From Clostridia bacterium (GTDB lineage: Bacteria; Bacillota_A; Clostridia; Oscillospirales; QAKW01): a stretch of DNA of 11,820 bases. The notes below the pieces were generated by a model. It ran no database searches and was not told the DNA's origin. It was given only the letters and a program-made list of their open reading frames with translations. Position numbers and translations under genes: made by a program. The DNA lies in assembly GCA_017396865.1 (NCBI GenBank), contig JAFQKO010000156.1:1-11820 (forward strand). The letters run 5' to 3'. Shown here in pieces: positions 1-6,056 of this stretch. Within the stretch, counting starts at the first letter, position 1. Each line of letters opens with the position of its first letter.

Positions 1-144
1 AATGATATATTGCTACGCAATATGATATACGGCTTCCGCCGTATGATATACTTGCTTCGCAAGCATGATATAATATCCGTTCCCTCATATGCCGCAGGCA
101 TATATCACCCACCGCAGGTGGATATCATATCGAAGATATATCAT
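1..144. repeat. Palindromic array of six micro-hairpins with ATGATATA linkers (MITE-like)
   Basis: Six short hairpins follow one another: 7-23 (loop TAC), 27-44 (loop TTCC), 51-63 (loop TTC), 87-103 (loop GCA), 109-121 (loop GCA) and 127-139 (loop GAA). Stems are 5-7 bp and differ in sequence from one hairpin to the next, yet each is self-complementary. In the left half the linker ATGATATA is exact at 2-9, 22-29, 43-50 and 65-72. In the right half its reverse complement appears at 101-108 and 121-128 (one mismatch each) and exactly at 137-144. The ends 2-10 and 136-144 are perfect 9-bp inverted repeats, so the unit looks like a small palindromic or MITE-like element, possibly continuing left of the window. 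No coding potential is evident. Mobility and function are inference; the hairpins and linkers are seen directly. Confidence 0.8.
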
Positions 145-170
145 CCGCTCTCGTAAGAACGGAAATCATT

Positions 171-208
171 GAAAAACGACAAGTTTCTGTCGAAACTTGT
201 CGTTTTTC
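171..208 (-). terminator. Strong hairpin terminator, probably bidirectional
   Basis: An uninterrupted stem of about 17 bp (171-187 with 192-208) closes a TGTC loop. The stem starts with an A-run and ends with a T-run, so both strands read as an intrinsic terminator. It lies just downstream, on the minus strand, of the duplicated tRNA 3' end at 210-236. It may have been the original terminator of the tRNA-Pro gene before the intervening DNA was inserted; that history is inference. Confidence 0.8.
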
Positions 209-209
209 T

Positions 210-236
210 TGGTCCGAGTGACAGGACTTGAACCTG
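210..236 (-). repeat. 27-bp duplicate of the tRNA-Pro 3' end (tRNA relic or att-like site)
   Basis: Positions 210-236 are identical to 394-420 in the same orientation. In tRNA terms the copy runs from the T-stem/T-loop through the acceptor 3' strand, the discriminator A and CCA. Above 236 the similarity to the tRNA fades and no clean acceptor, D or anticodon arm can be folded, so this is not a second intact tRNA. A stretch from T-loop to CCA is what tyrosine-recombinase elements commonly duplicate on integrating into a tRNA gene. A decayed tandem tRNA copy is the main alternative. Confidence 0.7.
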
Positions 237-315
237 AAGCCACGCGCTGCAAGCAGCGATGGCTATGCGGCGGATGCCCCCACTCGCTCGCCGCTTGCGC
301 GGCAACCGCTCGGGA

Positions 316-340
316 TGGGCAACAAGAGGCCGCAGGTTCA
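316..340 (+). repeat. Inverted fragment of tRNA-Pro (anticodon loop to T-loop)
   Basis: Positions 323-340 are the exact reverse complement of 413-430 in the tRNA-Pro gene (18 bp). Weaker similarity extends left to about 316. In tRNA terms the fragment covers the 3' side of the anticodon stem, the variable loop and the start of the T-arm, but on the opposite strand. After 340 the match to the T-stem stops, then resumes at 357 in the arms of the shared terminator hairpin. It cannot fold as a tRNA. Confidence 0.7.
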
Positions 341-356
341 TGCAGTAATTTGGAAA

Positions 357-394
357 ATAAAAAAGAAGTTCTCGAAAGAGAACTTCTTTTTTAT
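357..394 (-). terminator. Intrinsic terminator of tRNA-Pro, bidirectional
   Basis: A perfect palindrome pairs 357-373 with 378-394 around a GAAA loop. On the minus strand it begins immediately after the tRNA CCA end and finishes with a long T-run, so it should end the tRNA transcript. The mirror T-run on the plus strand would also stop transcription coming from the left. The outer base pair touches the last base of the tRNA CCA. Confidence 0.85.
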
Positions 395-469
395 GGTCCG
401 AGTGACAGGACTTGAACCTGCGGCCTCTTGACCCCCAGTCAAGCGCGCTACCACCTGCGCCACACCCGG
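394..469 (-). tRNA. tRNA-Pro (anticodon GGG)
   Basis: The minus strand folds as a full cloverleaf. The 7-bp acceptor stem CCGGGTG pairs with CACTCGG with one G-T wobble. It is followed by T8, a GCGC/GCGC D-stem with the GG-containing loop, an anticodon stem CTTGA/TCAAG around loop CTGGGGG, and a T-arm with a TTCAAGT loop. Loop positions 34-36 read GGG, which decodes the proline codon CCC. The discriminator base is A and CCA is encoded (394-396). The gene has its own promoter upstream (483-511) and terminator downstream (357-394), so it is a single-gene unit. Its 3' end is duplicated at 210-236. Confidence 0.95.
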
Positions 470-482
470 ATAACGCTTAGAT

Positions 483-511
483 AGTTTAGCACATAGGAAA
501 CGATTTGTCAA
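483..511 (-). promoter_or_regulatory. Promoter of tRNA-Pro
   Basis: On the minus strand a perfect TTGACA (506-511) is separated by exactly 17 bp from TAAACT (483-488), which is preceded by a TGn extended -10. The predicted start of transcription, near 476, lies about seven bases before the mature tRNA 5' end at 469. A short 5' leader to be removed by RNase P is typical of single tRNA genes. Confidence 0.8.
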
Positions 512-538
512 CACTATTTTTCAAAAAAAGATAAAAAA

Positions 539-1219
539 TTATAACAAGATTGGAAGCATGCTGTCAGCATAGACTTCGCCGGGTTTAACAATGCAGTCCA
601 CGGCGACAATTTGCACGCCTGCTTTGGCTGCCGCTCTCAATGCATCACCGAATTGAGGATGGGTTTTGTCGTTTGGAGCAACGGCGGTGATTCCTTTCAT
701 CTGCACGACAAACAGCACCATGGCCGATCCGCCTTTCTCAACGATCTCCGTCAGCTCCTTCAGGTGCTTTACTCCTCGCTCGGTGGGGGCGTCGGGGAAT
801 CTTGCGATACCGTTATCGTTTAACGTGATTCCCTTTACCTCAATCCAAACCGTTTCGTTTGATGTTTTGGCGCAAAAATCAAATCGGCTGTTACCGCACT
901 TCACTTCGTGCTTAAAGATCGTTTCGGCAGGGAAGAGGCCGCTTTCGGGCAACCATTCTGCTGCGATTTTGTTTGGCGCTTGACTATCGATGTTTATGAA
1001 ATCTTTGCCTTTTTGTACTGCAATCAGATCATAGACAGTCTTGCGGGTCGGGTTGTCGCTTTCCTCCACCAAAACCTGCACACCCGAAATCAGCAATTCT
1101 TTGAGTCTGCCGGTATTTTTGACGTGGCAGATCGCCCGCTTGCTGTCGATTTCAATCTCGGCGATAAAGCGGTTGGGTCGGTTTATGAAGGTTGCTATTT
1201 TATGATTTTGATATTTCAT
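539..1219 (-). CDS. sfsA: SfsA family DNA/RNA nuclease (sugar fermentation stimulation protein homologue)
   Basis: This 226-residue protein is full length for SfsA. It shows the N-terminal signature FINRPNRF (11-18), HVKNTGRLKELL (32-43), and the PD-(D/E)XK-like nuclease core: SRFDF (111-115, Asp114) and IEVKG (126-130, Glu127 and Lys129). These are followed by the family hallmark FPDAPTERGVKHL (141-153) and a C-terminal FVVQMKG strand. The E. coli protein was first linked to maltose metabolism; the family fold is that of a nucleic-acid nuclease, and the physiological role is unsettled. The start at 1219 is chosen because the family begins a few residues before FIxRPNRF. There is no well-placed Shine-Dalgarno: an AAAGG lies only one base before the ATG. 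The gene stands alone, divergent from ruvC, with no clear terminator before the tRNA promoter. Confidence 0.93.
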   Translation of the reverse strand: MKYQNHKIATFINRPNRFIAEIEIDSKRAICHVKNTGRLKELLISGVQVLVEESDNPTRKTVYDLIAVQKGKDFINIDSQAPNKIAAEWLPESGLFPAETIFKHEVKCGNSRFDFCAKTSNETVWIEVKGITLNDNGIARFPDAPTERGVKHLKELTEIVEKGGSAMVLFVVQMKGITAVAPNDKTHPQFGDALRAAAKAGVQIVAVDCIVKPGEVYADSMLPILL

Positions 1220-1225
1220 GCCTTT

Positions 1226-1254
1226 ATTTTAACATGTGTTCACGGATTTTTAAA
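1226..1254 (-). promoter_or_regulatory. Predicted sfsA promoter with extended -10, very close to the start codon
   Basis: On the minus strand TGTTAAAAT (extended -10; hexamer at 1226-1231) lies 17 bp after TTTAAA (1249-1254). The -10 ends only six bases before the sfsA ATG, so the predicted transcript would start at or within a base or two of the start codon. The -35 is weak and the region is AT-rich, so this is a motif-based inference. Confidence 0.5.
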
Positions 1255-1273
1255 GTATTTTTGCCGATTTCTC

Positions 1274-1302
1274 TTTATTTTATAATATTAATGTGTTATA
1301 AT
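1274..1302 (+). promoter_or_regulatory. Predicted promoter of the ruvC operon (extended -10)
   Basis: TGTTATAAT (1294-1302) is a perfect extended -10. A weak -35, TTTATT (1274-1279), sits 17 bp upstream. Transcription would begin near 1309, giving a leader of about 27 bases before the ruvC ATG at 1336. No LexA-type inverted repeat was recognised in the sfsA-ruvC gap, so SOS control is not supported by what can be seen. Confidence 0.65.
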
Positions 1303-1335
1303 ATAGTGAAATATTATGTAAGATGGGTTAGTTTT

Positions 1336-1830
1336 ATGATTATATTAGGTATCGACCCCGGCTATGCAACGGTGGGTTACGGCGTTTTGGAATATCATCG
1401 CGGTCGCTTCCGTGTGATGGACTACGGCGCGGTAACAACGCCTGCGGGGCTTGATTTTTCAACCCGCCTGCAGATCATCTACGAAGGGATCTGTGAGCTG
1501 TGTGACCGCTTCAAGCCCGATTGCATGGCAGTTGAAGAACTGTTTTTTAATACGAATATAACGACCGGTATACAGGTGGGGCATGCCCGCGGTGTTATTA
1601 TGTTGGCCGGTCATCAAAAAGGGGTAGAGTTTAATGAATATACCCCCTTGCAGGTCAAGCAGAGCGTGGTGGGCTACGGTCGTGCCGAGAAGCATCAGGT
1701 AATGGAGATGACCCGCCAGCTTTTGGGTTTGGAACGCATTCCGCGTCCCGACGATGCCGCCGATGCGCTGGCGCTCGCTATCTGCCATGCTCATAGCGCT
1801 AAATCCAATTTGTTGAAGGTGAATTTATGA
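1336..1830 (+). CDS. ruvC: Crossover junction endodeoxyribonuclease RuvC
   Basis: RuvC cuts Holliday junctions symmetrically as a dimer, working with the RuvAB branch-migration motor. From 1336 the protein has 164 residues, the usual family length. It starts directly with the RNase H-fold strand MIILGIDPG, carrying catalytic Asp7. The other acidic residues are Glu67 in AVEELFF and Asp140 and Asp143 in PDDAADALA, so all four catalytic carboxylates are present. The reading frame stays open back to 1192, but the upstream part is AT-rich, overlaps the predicted promoter and has no RuvC homology, so the later ATG is preferred. A weak ribosome site (AGATGGG, 1321-1327) precedes it. The stop overlaps the ruvA start as ATGA, implying translational coupling. 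Confidence 0.97.
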   Translation: MIILGIDPGYATVGYGVLEYHRGRFRVMDYGAVTTPAGLDFSTRLQIIYEGICELCDRFKPDCMAVEELFFNTNITTGIQVGHARGVIMLAGHQKGVEFNEYTPLQVKQSVVGYGRAEKHQVMEMTRQLLGLERIPRPDDAADALALAICHAHSAKSNLLKVNL

Positions 1831-2426
1831 TCGCATCATTACGAGGAAAAATCATTGATAAGGGAGCGGGCTATGCCGTGCTGGAGTGCGGCGGTGTCGG
1901 CTTCTTGGTTCAGCTTTCCCGATTCGGGCTGGATCAGCTCGGCGCGGTTGGCAGCGAGGCCTTTGTTTTCGTCCACATGAACGTGCGAGAGGATGCCATG
2001 GAGCTGTTCGGCTTCCCCGATCCGCAGGAACGGGAATGCTTCCGTATGATCACGGGCGTTTCGGGCATCGGCCCCAAGGGCGCTCTGGCCATACTCTCGG
2101 AGCTGACCCCTGATGAGCTGGCTGCCAGTGTGCTCATGGGAGATAAGGCAAATATCACCCGCGCCAAAGGTGTAGGTCCCAAGGCTGCCGAACGGTTAAT
2201 TGTGGAGCTCAAGGATAAATTCAAGGGCATGACCCCCTTGCAGGTCAATGCCGCTGCTTCTACTCCCGCTCAGGGCACTGCCTCCAAGAGTCTCGAGATC
2301 ATCGAGGCGCTGATGGCGCTGGGCTTTACGCAGCCTGAGGCCAAGCATGCGTTGGGTGGCCTTGATTTGGAGACGCTGACTGTTGAAGAAGCGATTAAGC
2401 AAGCGTTGAAAGGATTCAGCTTATGA
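1827..2426 (+). CDS. ruvA: Holliday junction branch migration protein RuvA
   Basis: RuvA is the junction-binding tetramer that holds the Holliday junction in a square-planar shape and loads RuvB. This 199-residue protein has the three expected domains. An N-terminal OB fold covers about 1-63. Two helix-hairpin-helix motifs follow, [14 protein letters not shown] (77-90) and [14 protein letters not shown] (115-128). After an Ala/Thr/Ser-rich flexible linker (about 140-152) comes the small RuvB-contacting domain III (about 155-199, [17 protein letters not shown]). The start overlaps the ruvC stop by four bases, with GAAGGTG (1815-1821) as ribosome site inside ruvC. The stop overlaps the ruvB start in the same way. 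Nothing appears missing or altered. Confidence 0.97.
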   Translation: MIASLRGKIIDKGAGYAVLECGGVGFLVQLSRFGLDQLGAVGSEAFVFVHMNVREDAMELFGFPDPQERECFRMITGVSGIGPKGALAILSELTPDELAASVLMGDKANITRAKGVGPKAAERLIVELKDKFKGMTPLQVNAAASTPAQGTASKSLEIIEALMALGFTQPEAKHALGGLDLETLTVEEAIKQALKGFSL

Positions 2427-3469
2427 TTGAAAGCGATTTTGAAAACCGTATCGTCAGCACCGGCTTTACCGGTGAGGACGTGGATATTGAAGATTCTCTG
2501 CGCCCCCGTCGGATCGACGACTACATCGGGCAGGAAAAGGTAAAGGAAAACCTGAAGATCTTTATTGAAGCCGCCAAGGGCAGAGGAGAAAGCCTTGACC
2601 ACTGCTTGCTTTACGGCCCTCCGGGCTTGGGTAAAACCACCCTTGCAGGTATTATTGCCAACGAGATGGGCGTGAACCTTCGCATTACCTCCGGCCCCGC
2701 TATCGAAAAGCCGGGTGATCTGGCATCGTTGATCACCAATCTGCAGCCGGGCGATGTGCTGTTTATTGATGAGATCCATCGCTTATCCCGCGCCGTGGAA
2801 GAGGTGCTTTATCCTGCCATGGAGGATTATGCCGTGGATATCATCATCGGTAAGGGCCCTGCGGCTCGCAGTATCCGTTTGGATCTGCCTCGCTTTACCC
2901 TGATCGGTGCTACCACCCGTGCGGGCCAGATCTCTGCGCCCTTGCGGGATCGGTTCGGCGTGCTGATGCGGTTGGAGCTGTATACCCCCGAGGAGCTGAA
3001 GAATATCGTTCTTCGTTCCTCCGGAATTCTCGGAATTCCCGCCGAGGAGGAGGGTGCCATGGAGATCGCCAAGCGTTCTCGCGGTACGCCGCGTATTGTC
3101 AACCGCCTGCTGAAGCGGGTGCGCGACTACGCCGAGGTTAAGGGCAATGGGATTATCACCCGTGAGGTGGCCGATATTGCGCTGAAGGCGCTGGATATTG
3201 ATGAGCTGGGCCTGGATAGCATTGACCGTCGAATGCTGGAGAGCATTATTCGAAACTTTGCAGGCGGCCCCGTTGGTTTGGAAACCCTTGCCGCTACCAT
3301 CGGCGAAGAAGCGGTAACGTTGGAGGACGTTTACGAGCCGTACCTGATGCAGATCGGCTTTTTGTCCCGCACGCCGCGCGGCCGTATGGTGACCAACAAT
3401 GCGTATCGCCATCTGGGCATTAAGCCGCTGGCGGGGAAGAGTGATCAGATGAGCTTTGAGGAGTTATGA
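2423..3469 (+). CDS. ruvB: Holliday junction branch migration helicase RuvB
   Basis: RuvB is the hexameric AAA+ motor that pumps DNA through the RuvA-bound junction. The 348-residue protein is of standard length. Visible motifs are Walker [10 protein letters not shown] (65-73), Walker [10 protein letters not shown] (111-119), sensor 1 LIGATTRAG (160-168), the LRDRFG arginine finger (174-179) and the sensor 2 region [13 protein letters not shown] (220-232). The C-terminal winged helix carries [17 protein letters not shown] (305-321). The N-terminal [24 protein letters not shown] block is also typical of Firmicutes RuvB. The ATG overlaps the ruvA stop by four bases and is preceded by AAAGGA (about 2410-2415). 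In many Firmicutes queA and tgt follow ruvB; here a methyltransferase gene follows after three bases. Confidence 0.98.
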   Translation: MIESDFENRIVSTGFTGEDVDIEDSLRPRRIDDYIGQEKVKENLKIFIEAAKGRGESLDHCLLYGPPGLGKTTLAGIIANEMGVNLRITSGPAIEKPGDLASLITNLQPGDVLFIDEIHRLSRAVEEVLYPAMEDYAVDIIIGKGPAARSIRLDLPRFTLIGATTRAGQISAPLRDRFGVLMRLELYTPEELKNIVLRSSGILGIPAEEEGAMEIAKRSRGTPRIVNRLLKRVRDYAEVKGNGIITREVADIALKALDIDELGLDSIDRRMLESIIRNFAGGPVGLETLAATIGEEAVTLEDVYEPYLMQIGFLSRTPRGRMVTNNAYRHLGIKPLAGKSDQMSFEEL

Positions 3470-3472
3470 TTC

Positions 3473-4336
3473 ATGTGGATTGCAGATAATTGGAAAGACT
3501 ATCAACTGCTGGACACTTCTGACGGTGACCGCTTGGAGCGTTGGGGTGATTACGTTTTGGTTCGCCCCGATCCGCAGGCGATCTGGCAGAATGAGCGTAG
3601 CCGCCCCGAGTGGATAAAGGCCAATGCGGTGTATCATCGCTCCGGCAGCGGCGGCGGGCATTGGGAAATCAAATCCTTGCCCGAAAGCTGGAAGATCGGC
3701 TATCGCGATCTGAAATTCCAGATCAAGCCGATGAACTTCAAGCATACGGGAATCTTCCCCGAGCAGGCGGTCAATTGGGATTTCATGCGCGAGCGAATTG
3801 AAAAGCGCGGCGGAGAGGCCAAGGTGCTGAACCTCTTTGCCTATACCGGCGGCGCCACCATGGCGTGTGCCAAGGCGGGCGCTTCGGTGGTGCACGTGGA
3901 TGCCTCCAAGGGTATGGTGCAATGGGCCAAGGAAAACGCAGTGCTCTGTGGCGTGGGCGATCGCCCCATCCGCTATCTGGTGGATGATTGCATGAAATTT
4001 GTTGAGCGGGAAATCCGCCGCGGGAATACCTACGACGGCATCGTCATGGACCCGCCCTCCTATGGGCGCGGCCCGGGCGGGGAGGTCTGGCAGCTGGAGG
4101 ATAAGCTTTATCCCTTCATGACGAGAGTGACTCAGCTGCTTAGCGACAAACCGCTGTTCTTTATCTTGAACTCCTATTCGACCGGTCTTTCGGCATCGGT
4201 GATGGAGTATCTTTTGCGGCTGACCCTTCCCAAGGGGATCGGCGGCAGCTTTGAAAGCGGCGAGATCGGCTTGCGGACAGCCAATGGTATGGCGTTCCCC
4301 TCCGGCTCGGTCGCGCGTTGGTATTCGGAGGAATAA
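3473..4336 (+). CDS. Class I SAM-dependent methyltransferase (RlmI/RlmK-related, target unknown)
   Basis: The 287-residue protein has a Rossmann methyltransferase core. The SAM-binding motif I is VLNLFAYTGGATM (118-130), an acidic ribose-binding residue follows at Asp143 (VHVDAS), and motif IV is DPPSYGRGPGGEVW (193-206). The layout resembles the Methyltrans_SAM family that contains the 23S rRNA methyltransferases RlmI and RlmK, but there is no N-terminal PUA domain. The place where C5-cytosine enzymes of that group carry the Cys nucleophile appears to read NSYSTG (233-238), without Cys. RNA is therefore a likely substrate, but base and atom cannot be assigned. The start has a good GAGGAG (3458-3463) nine bases upstream. 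It is three bases after ruvB and directly abuts ecfA1, so it is within the operon. Confidence 0.85.
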   Translation: MWIADNWKDYQLLDTSDGDRLERWGDYVLVRPDPQAIWQNERSRPEWIKANAVYHRSGSGGGHWEIKSLPESWKIGYRDLKFQIKPMNFKHTGIFPEQAVNWDFMRERIEKRGGEAKVLNLFAYTGGATMACAKAGASVVHVDASKGMVQWAKENAVLCGVGDRPIRYLVDDCMKFVEREIRRGNTYDGIVMDPPSYGRGPGGEVWQLEDKLYPFMTRVTQLLSDKPLFFILNSYSTGLSASVMEYLLRLTLPKGIGGSFESGEIGLRTANGMAFPSGSVARWYSEE

Positions 4337-5197
4337 ATGTCAAAAATCATTGAGGTTTCACAATTGAATTTTGCCTACCCGGTCGAGGAAGGGCAGGAGT
4401 CTGTTGCGGCGCTCCACGATGTGAATTTGGAGATTGAAGCAGGTGAATTTGTGGCGATCCTCGGTCATAACGGGTGCGGAAAAAGCACGCTTGCCAAGCA
4501 TTTTAACGGCATTTTGAAGGCGAATGAGGGCAAGGTGACCGTTTTGGGTATGGATGCCGCCGATGATGATAATCTGCTGGAAATCCGTAAGAACGTGGGC
4601 ATGGTGTTCCAAAACCCCGATAATCAGATTATTGCTACCGTAGTGGATGAGGACGTGGCGTTTGCGCTGGAAAACCTTGGCGTGCCCTATGATGAAATGG
4701 TGCGTCGGGTGGATGAGGCGCTGGAACTGGTGGATATGACCGCCTACCGCCACCATGCACCGCACCGCCTTTCGGGTGGCCAGAAGCAGCGGGTTGCCAT
4801 CGCAGGAATCTTGGCGATGCAGCCGCAATGTATCGTGCTGGATGAGCCGACCGCCATGCTGGATCCGAAGGGGCGTAAAGAGGTTATGAAAACCATCACC
4901 CGCCTGAATCGGGAGCAGGGGATTACCGTGATCCTGATTACCCACTATATGGACGAGGCGGTTCAGGCCGATCGCGTTGTGGTGATGAGCGAGGGAGAGA
5001 TCATTCTGGACGGTACGCCGCCCGAGGTGTTTCAGAACGTTGGGCTTCTTCATAGTCTCGCGCTGGACGTTCCGCAAACAGCCGAGCTGATGTTTTCTTT
5101 GCGGCAGGAGGATGTGAAGGTGCCCATCGCGGTGCTGACTCCCGATGCCTGCCTTTCGGAATTGGATAAACTGCTGGGAGGTGTTTTGAATGATTAA
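4337..5197 (+). CDS. ecfA1: ECF transporter energy-coupling ATPase EcfA1
   Basis: This is one of the two ABC ATPases that power energy-coupling-factor importers for vitamins and transition metals. In 286 residues it shows Walker A GHNGCGKST (43-51), the Q-loop FQNPDNQI (91-98, with the NPDNQ sequence typical of EcfA1/CbiO), the signature LSGGQKQR (145-152), Walker B CIVLDEP (165-171) and the switch His203 in LITHYMDEA. The C-terminal extension after about residue 230 is the usual EcfA dimerisation region. The ATG directly follows the methyltransferase stop, with GGAGG (4327-4331) in the end of that gene. It overlaps ecfA2 by eight bases. No S component is encoded nearby, which fits a shared group II ECF module. 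Confidence 0.95.
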   Translation: MSKIIEVSQLNFAYPVEEGQESVAALHDVNLEIEAGEFVAILGHNGCGKSTLAKHFNGILKANEGKVTVLGMDAADDDNLLEIRKNVGMVFQNPDNQIIATVVDEDVAFALENLGVPYDEMVRRVDEALELVDMTAYRHHAPHRLSGGQKQRVAIAGILAMQPQCIVLDEPTAMLDPKGRKEVMKTITRLNREQGITVILITHYMDEAVQADRVVVMSEGEIILDGTPPEVFQNVGLLHSLALDVPQTAELMFSLRQEDVKVPIAVLTPDACLSELDKLLGGVLND

Positions 5198-6056
5198 AAC
5201 AGAGCACCTGAACCATAAATACGGTGTTGGCACCCCCTTTGAATCGGTTGCGATCGAGGATGTCAATCTGCATATTAAAAAGGGCGACTATGTGGGCGTG
5301 ATCGGCCATACCGGCTCCGGTAAGAGCACCCTGATCTCTCATTTTAATGCGATTTTGAAGCCTACGTCCGGTAAAATCTTTGTTGACGGCAAGGATCTTT
5401 GGGACGTGGATAAAAAAATGCGGATTCAAACCCGCTTCGACGTAGGCTTGGTCTTTCAATATCCCGAATACCAGCTCTTTGAAGAAACGGTATATAAGGA
5501 TATCGCCTTCGGCCCGAAGAACATGGGGCTTTCGGAAGAGGAAATCCGCGTACGCGTGGAGAAGGCGTTGGCGTTTGTGGGCTTGAAGCCCTCGGTGCTG
5601 GAAAAATCTCCTTTCGATCTTTCGGGCGGCCAAAAGCGCCGCGTGGCGATCGCCGGCGTCATGGCTCTGGAACCGAAGGTTCTGATTTTAGACGAGCCTG
5701 CCGCAGGCCTTGATCCGCGTGGCCGCGATGAAATTCTCAGCCGTATCAGGGACTATCATAAGGAAACCAAATCCACCATTTTGTTGGTCTCTCATTCAAT
5801 GGAGGATGTTAGCAGCAACGCTAATTCCATTTTGGTTATGAATAAAGGGCGGTGTGCTATGCACGATAGTGTGCCCGCCGTCTTTGAACGTGCCGATGAG
5901 CTGGTGCAGATGGGGTTGGACGTTCCCAAGATCACCCGTGTCTTTATCTCGCTGCGGGAAAAGGGCTATCCCGTCTCGCGTAACGTGTATTCCGTGGAGC
6001 AGGGTAAGGCGGAGATTATGCGTCTGCTGGGAAAGGAGGCGAGCGATCATGCTTAA
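5190..6056 (+). CDS. ecfA2: ECF transporter energy-coupling ATPase EcfA2
   Basis: This is the partner ATPase of EcfA1 in the heterodimeric A1A2T core. Its 288 residues contain Walker A GHTGSGKST (39-47), the Q-loop FQYPEYQLFEETVYKDIAFG (89-108; the YPEYQLFEETV form is diagnostic of EcfA2), the signature LSGGQKRR (144-151), Walker B LILDEPAAGLDP (165-176) and switch His202 in LVSHSMED. It starts inside the ecfA1 stop region (ATGATTAA, eight-base overlap), with ribosome site GGGAGGTG at 5176-5183. It ends in an equivalent overlap with ecfT. Both ATP-binding motif sets look intact, so both subunits should be active. Confidence 0.95.
   Translation: MIKTEHLNHKYGVGTPFESVAIEDVNLHIKKGDYVGVIGHTGSGKSTLISHFNAILKPTSGKIFVDGKDLWDVDKKMRIQTRFDVGLVFQYPEYQLFEETVYKDIAFGPKNMGLSEEEIRVRVEKALAFVGLKPSVLEKSPFDLSGGQKRRVAIAGVMALEPKVLILDEPAAGLDPRGRDEILSRIRDYHKETKSTILLVSHSMEDVSSNANSILVMNKGRCAMHDSVPAVFERADELVQMGLDVPKITRVFISLREKGYPVSRNVYSVEQGKAEIMRLLGKEASDHA

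Noticed and set aside
1..144. CRISPR array
   Set aside because: The regularly spaced element is only eight bases, spacing is about 20 bp, the intervening sequences are self-complementary hairpins, and half the copies are inverted. No cas gene is present.
210..313. A second complete tRNA on the minus strand
   Set aside because: Only the 3' part matches. Acceptor 5' candidates near 281-287 and 307-313 leave mismatches, and no seven-base anticodon loop with a paired stem or a GG-containing D-loop could be found.
141..431. Small open frames on both strands through the tRNA region
   Set aside because: They run through the tRNA, its duplicated 3' end and terminator hairpins, and give the peptide patterns typical of translated tRNA genes; no ribosome site supports them.
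471..538. Intrinsic terminator after sfsA
   Set aside because: There are T-runs on the minus strand but no stable GC-containing stem before them.
1261..1286. Alternative ruvC promoter TTGCCG ... TATAAT
   Set aside because: The spacer is only 14 bp, too short for a normal sigma-A promoter; the extended -10 at 1294-1302 is better.
1192..1335. Upstream extension of RuvC
   Set aside because: The in-frame extension covers the intergenic promoter region, is AT-rich and hydrophobic by chance, and RuvC proteins begin at the strand carrying Asp7.
1220..1335. LexA box controlling ruvCAB
   Set aside because: No inverted GAAC...GTTC-type repeat was found; ACATGT near 1232 is only a short chance palindrome.
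4358..5266. Antisense frame of about 300 codons opposite ecfA1
   Set aside because: Same pattern: a shadow of a conserved gene, with no ribosome site or promoter and no domain.
5854..6048. Upstream extension of EcfT
   Set aside because: It lies inside ecfA2 in another frame, has no EcfT homology, and the strong ribosome site at 6032-6039 fixes the later start.
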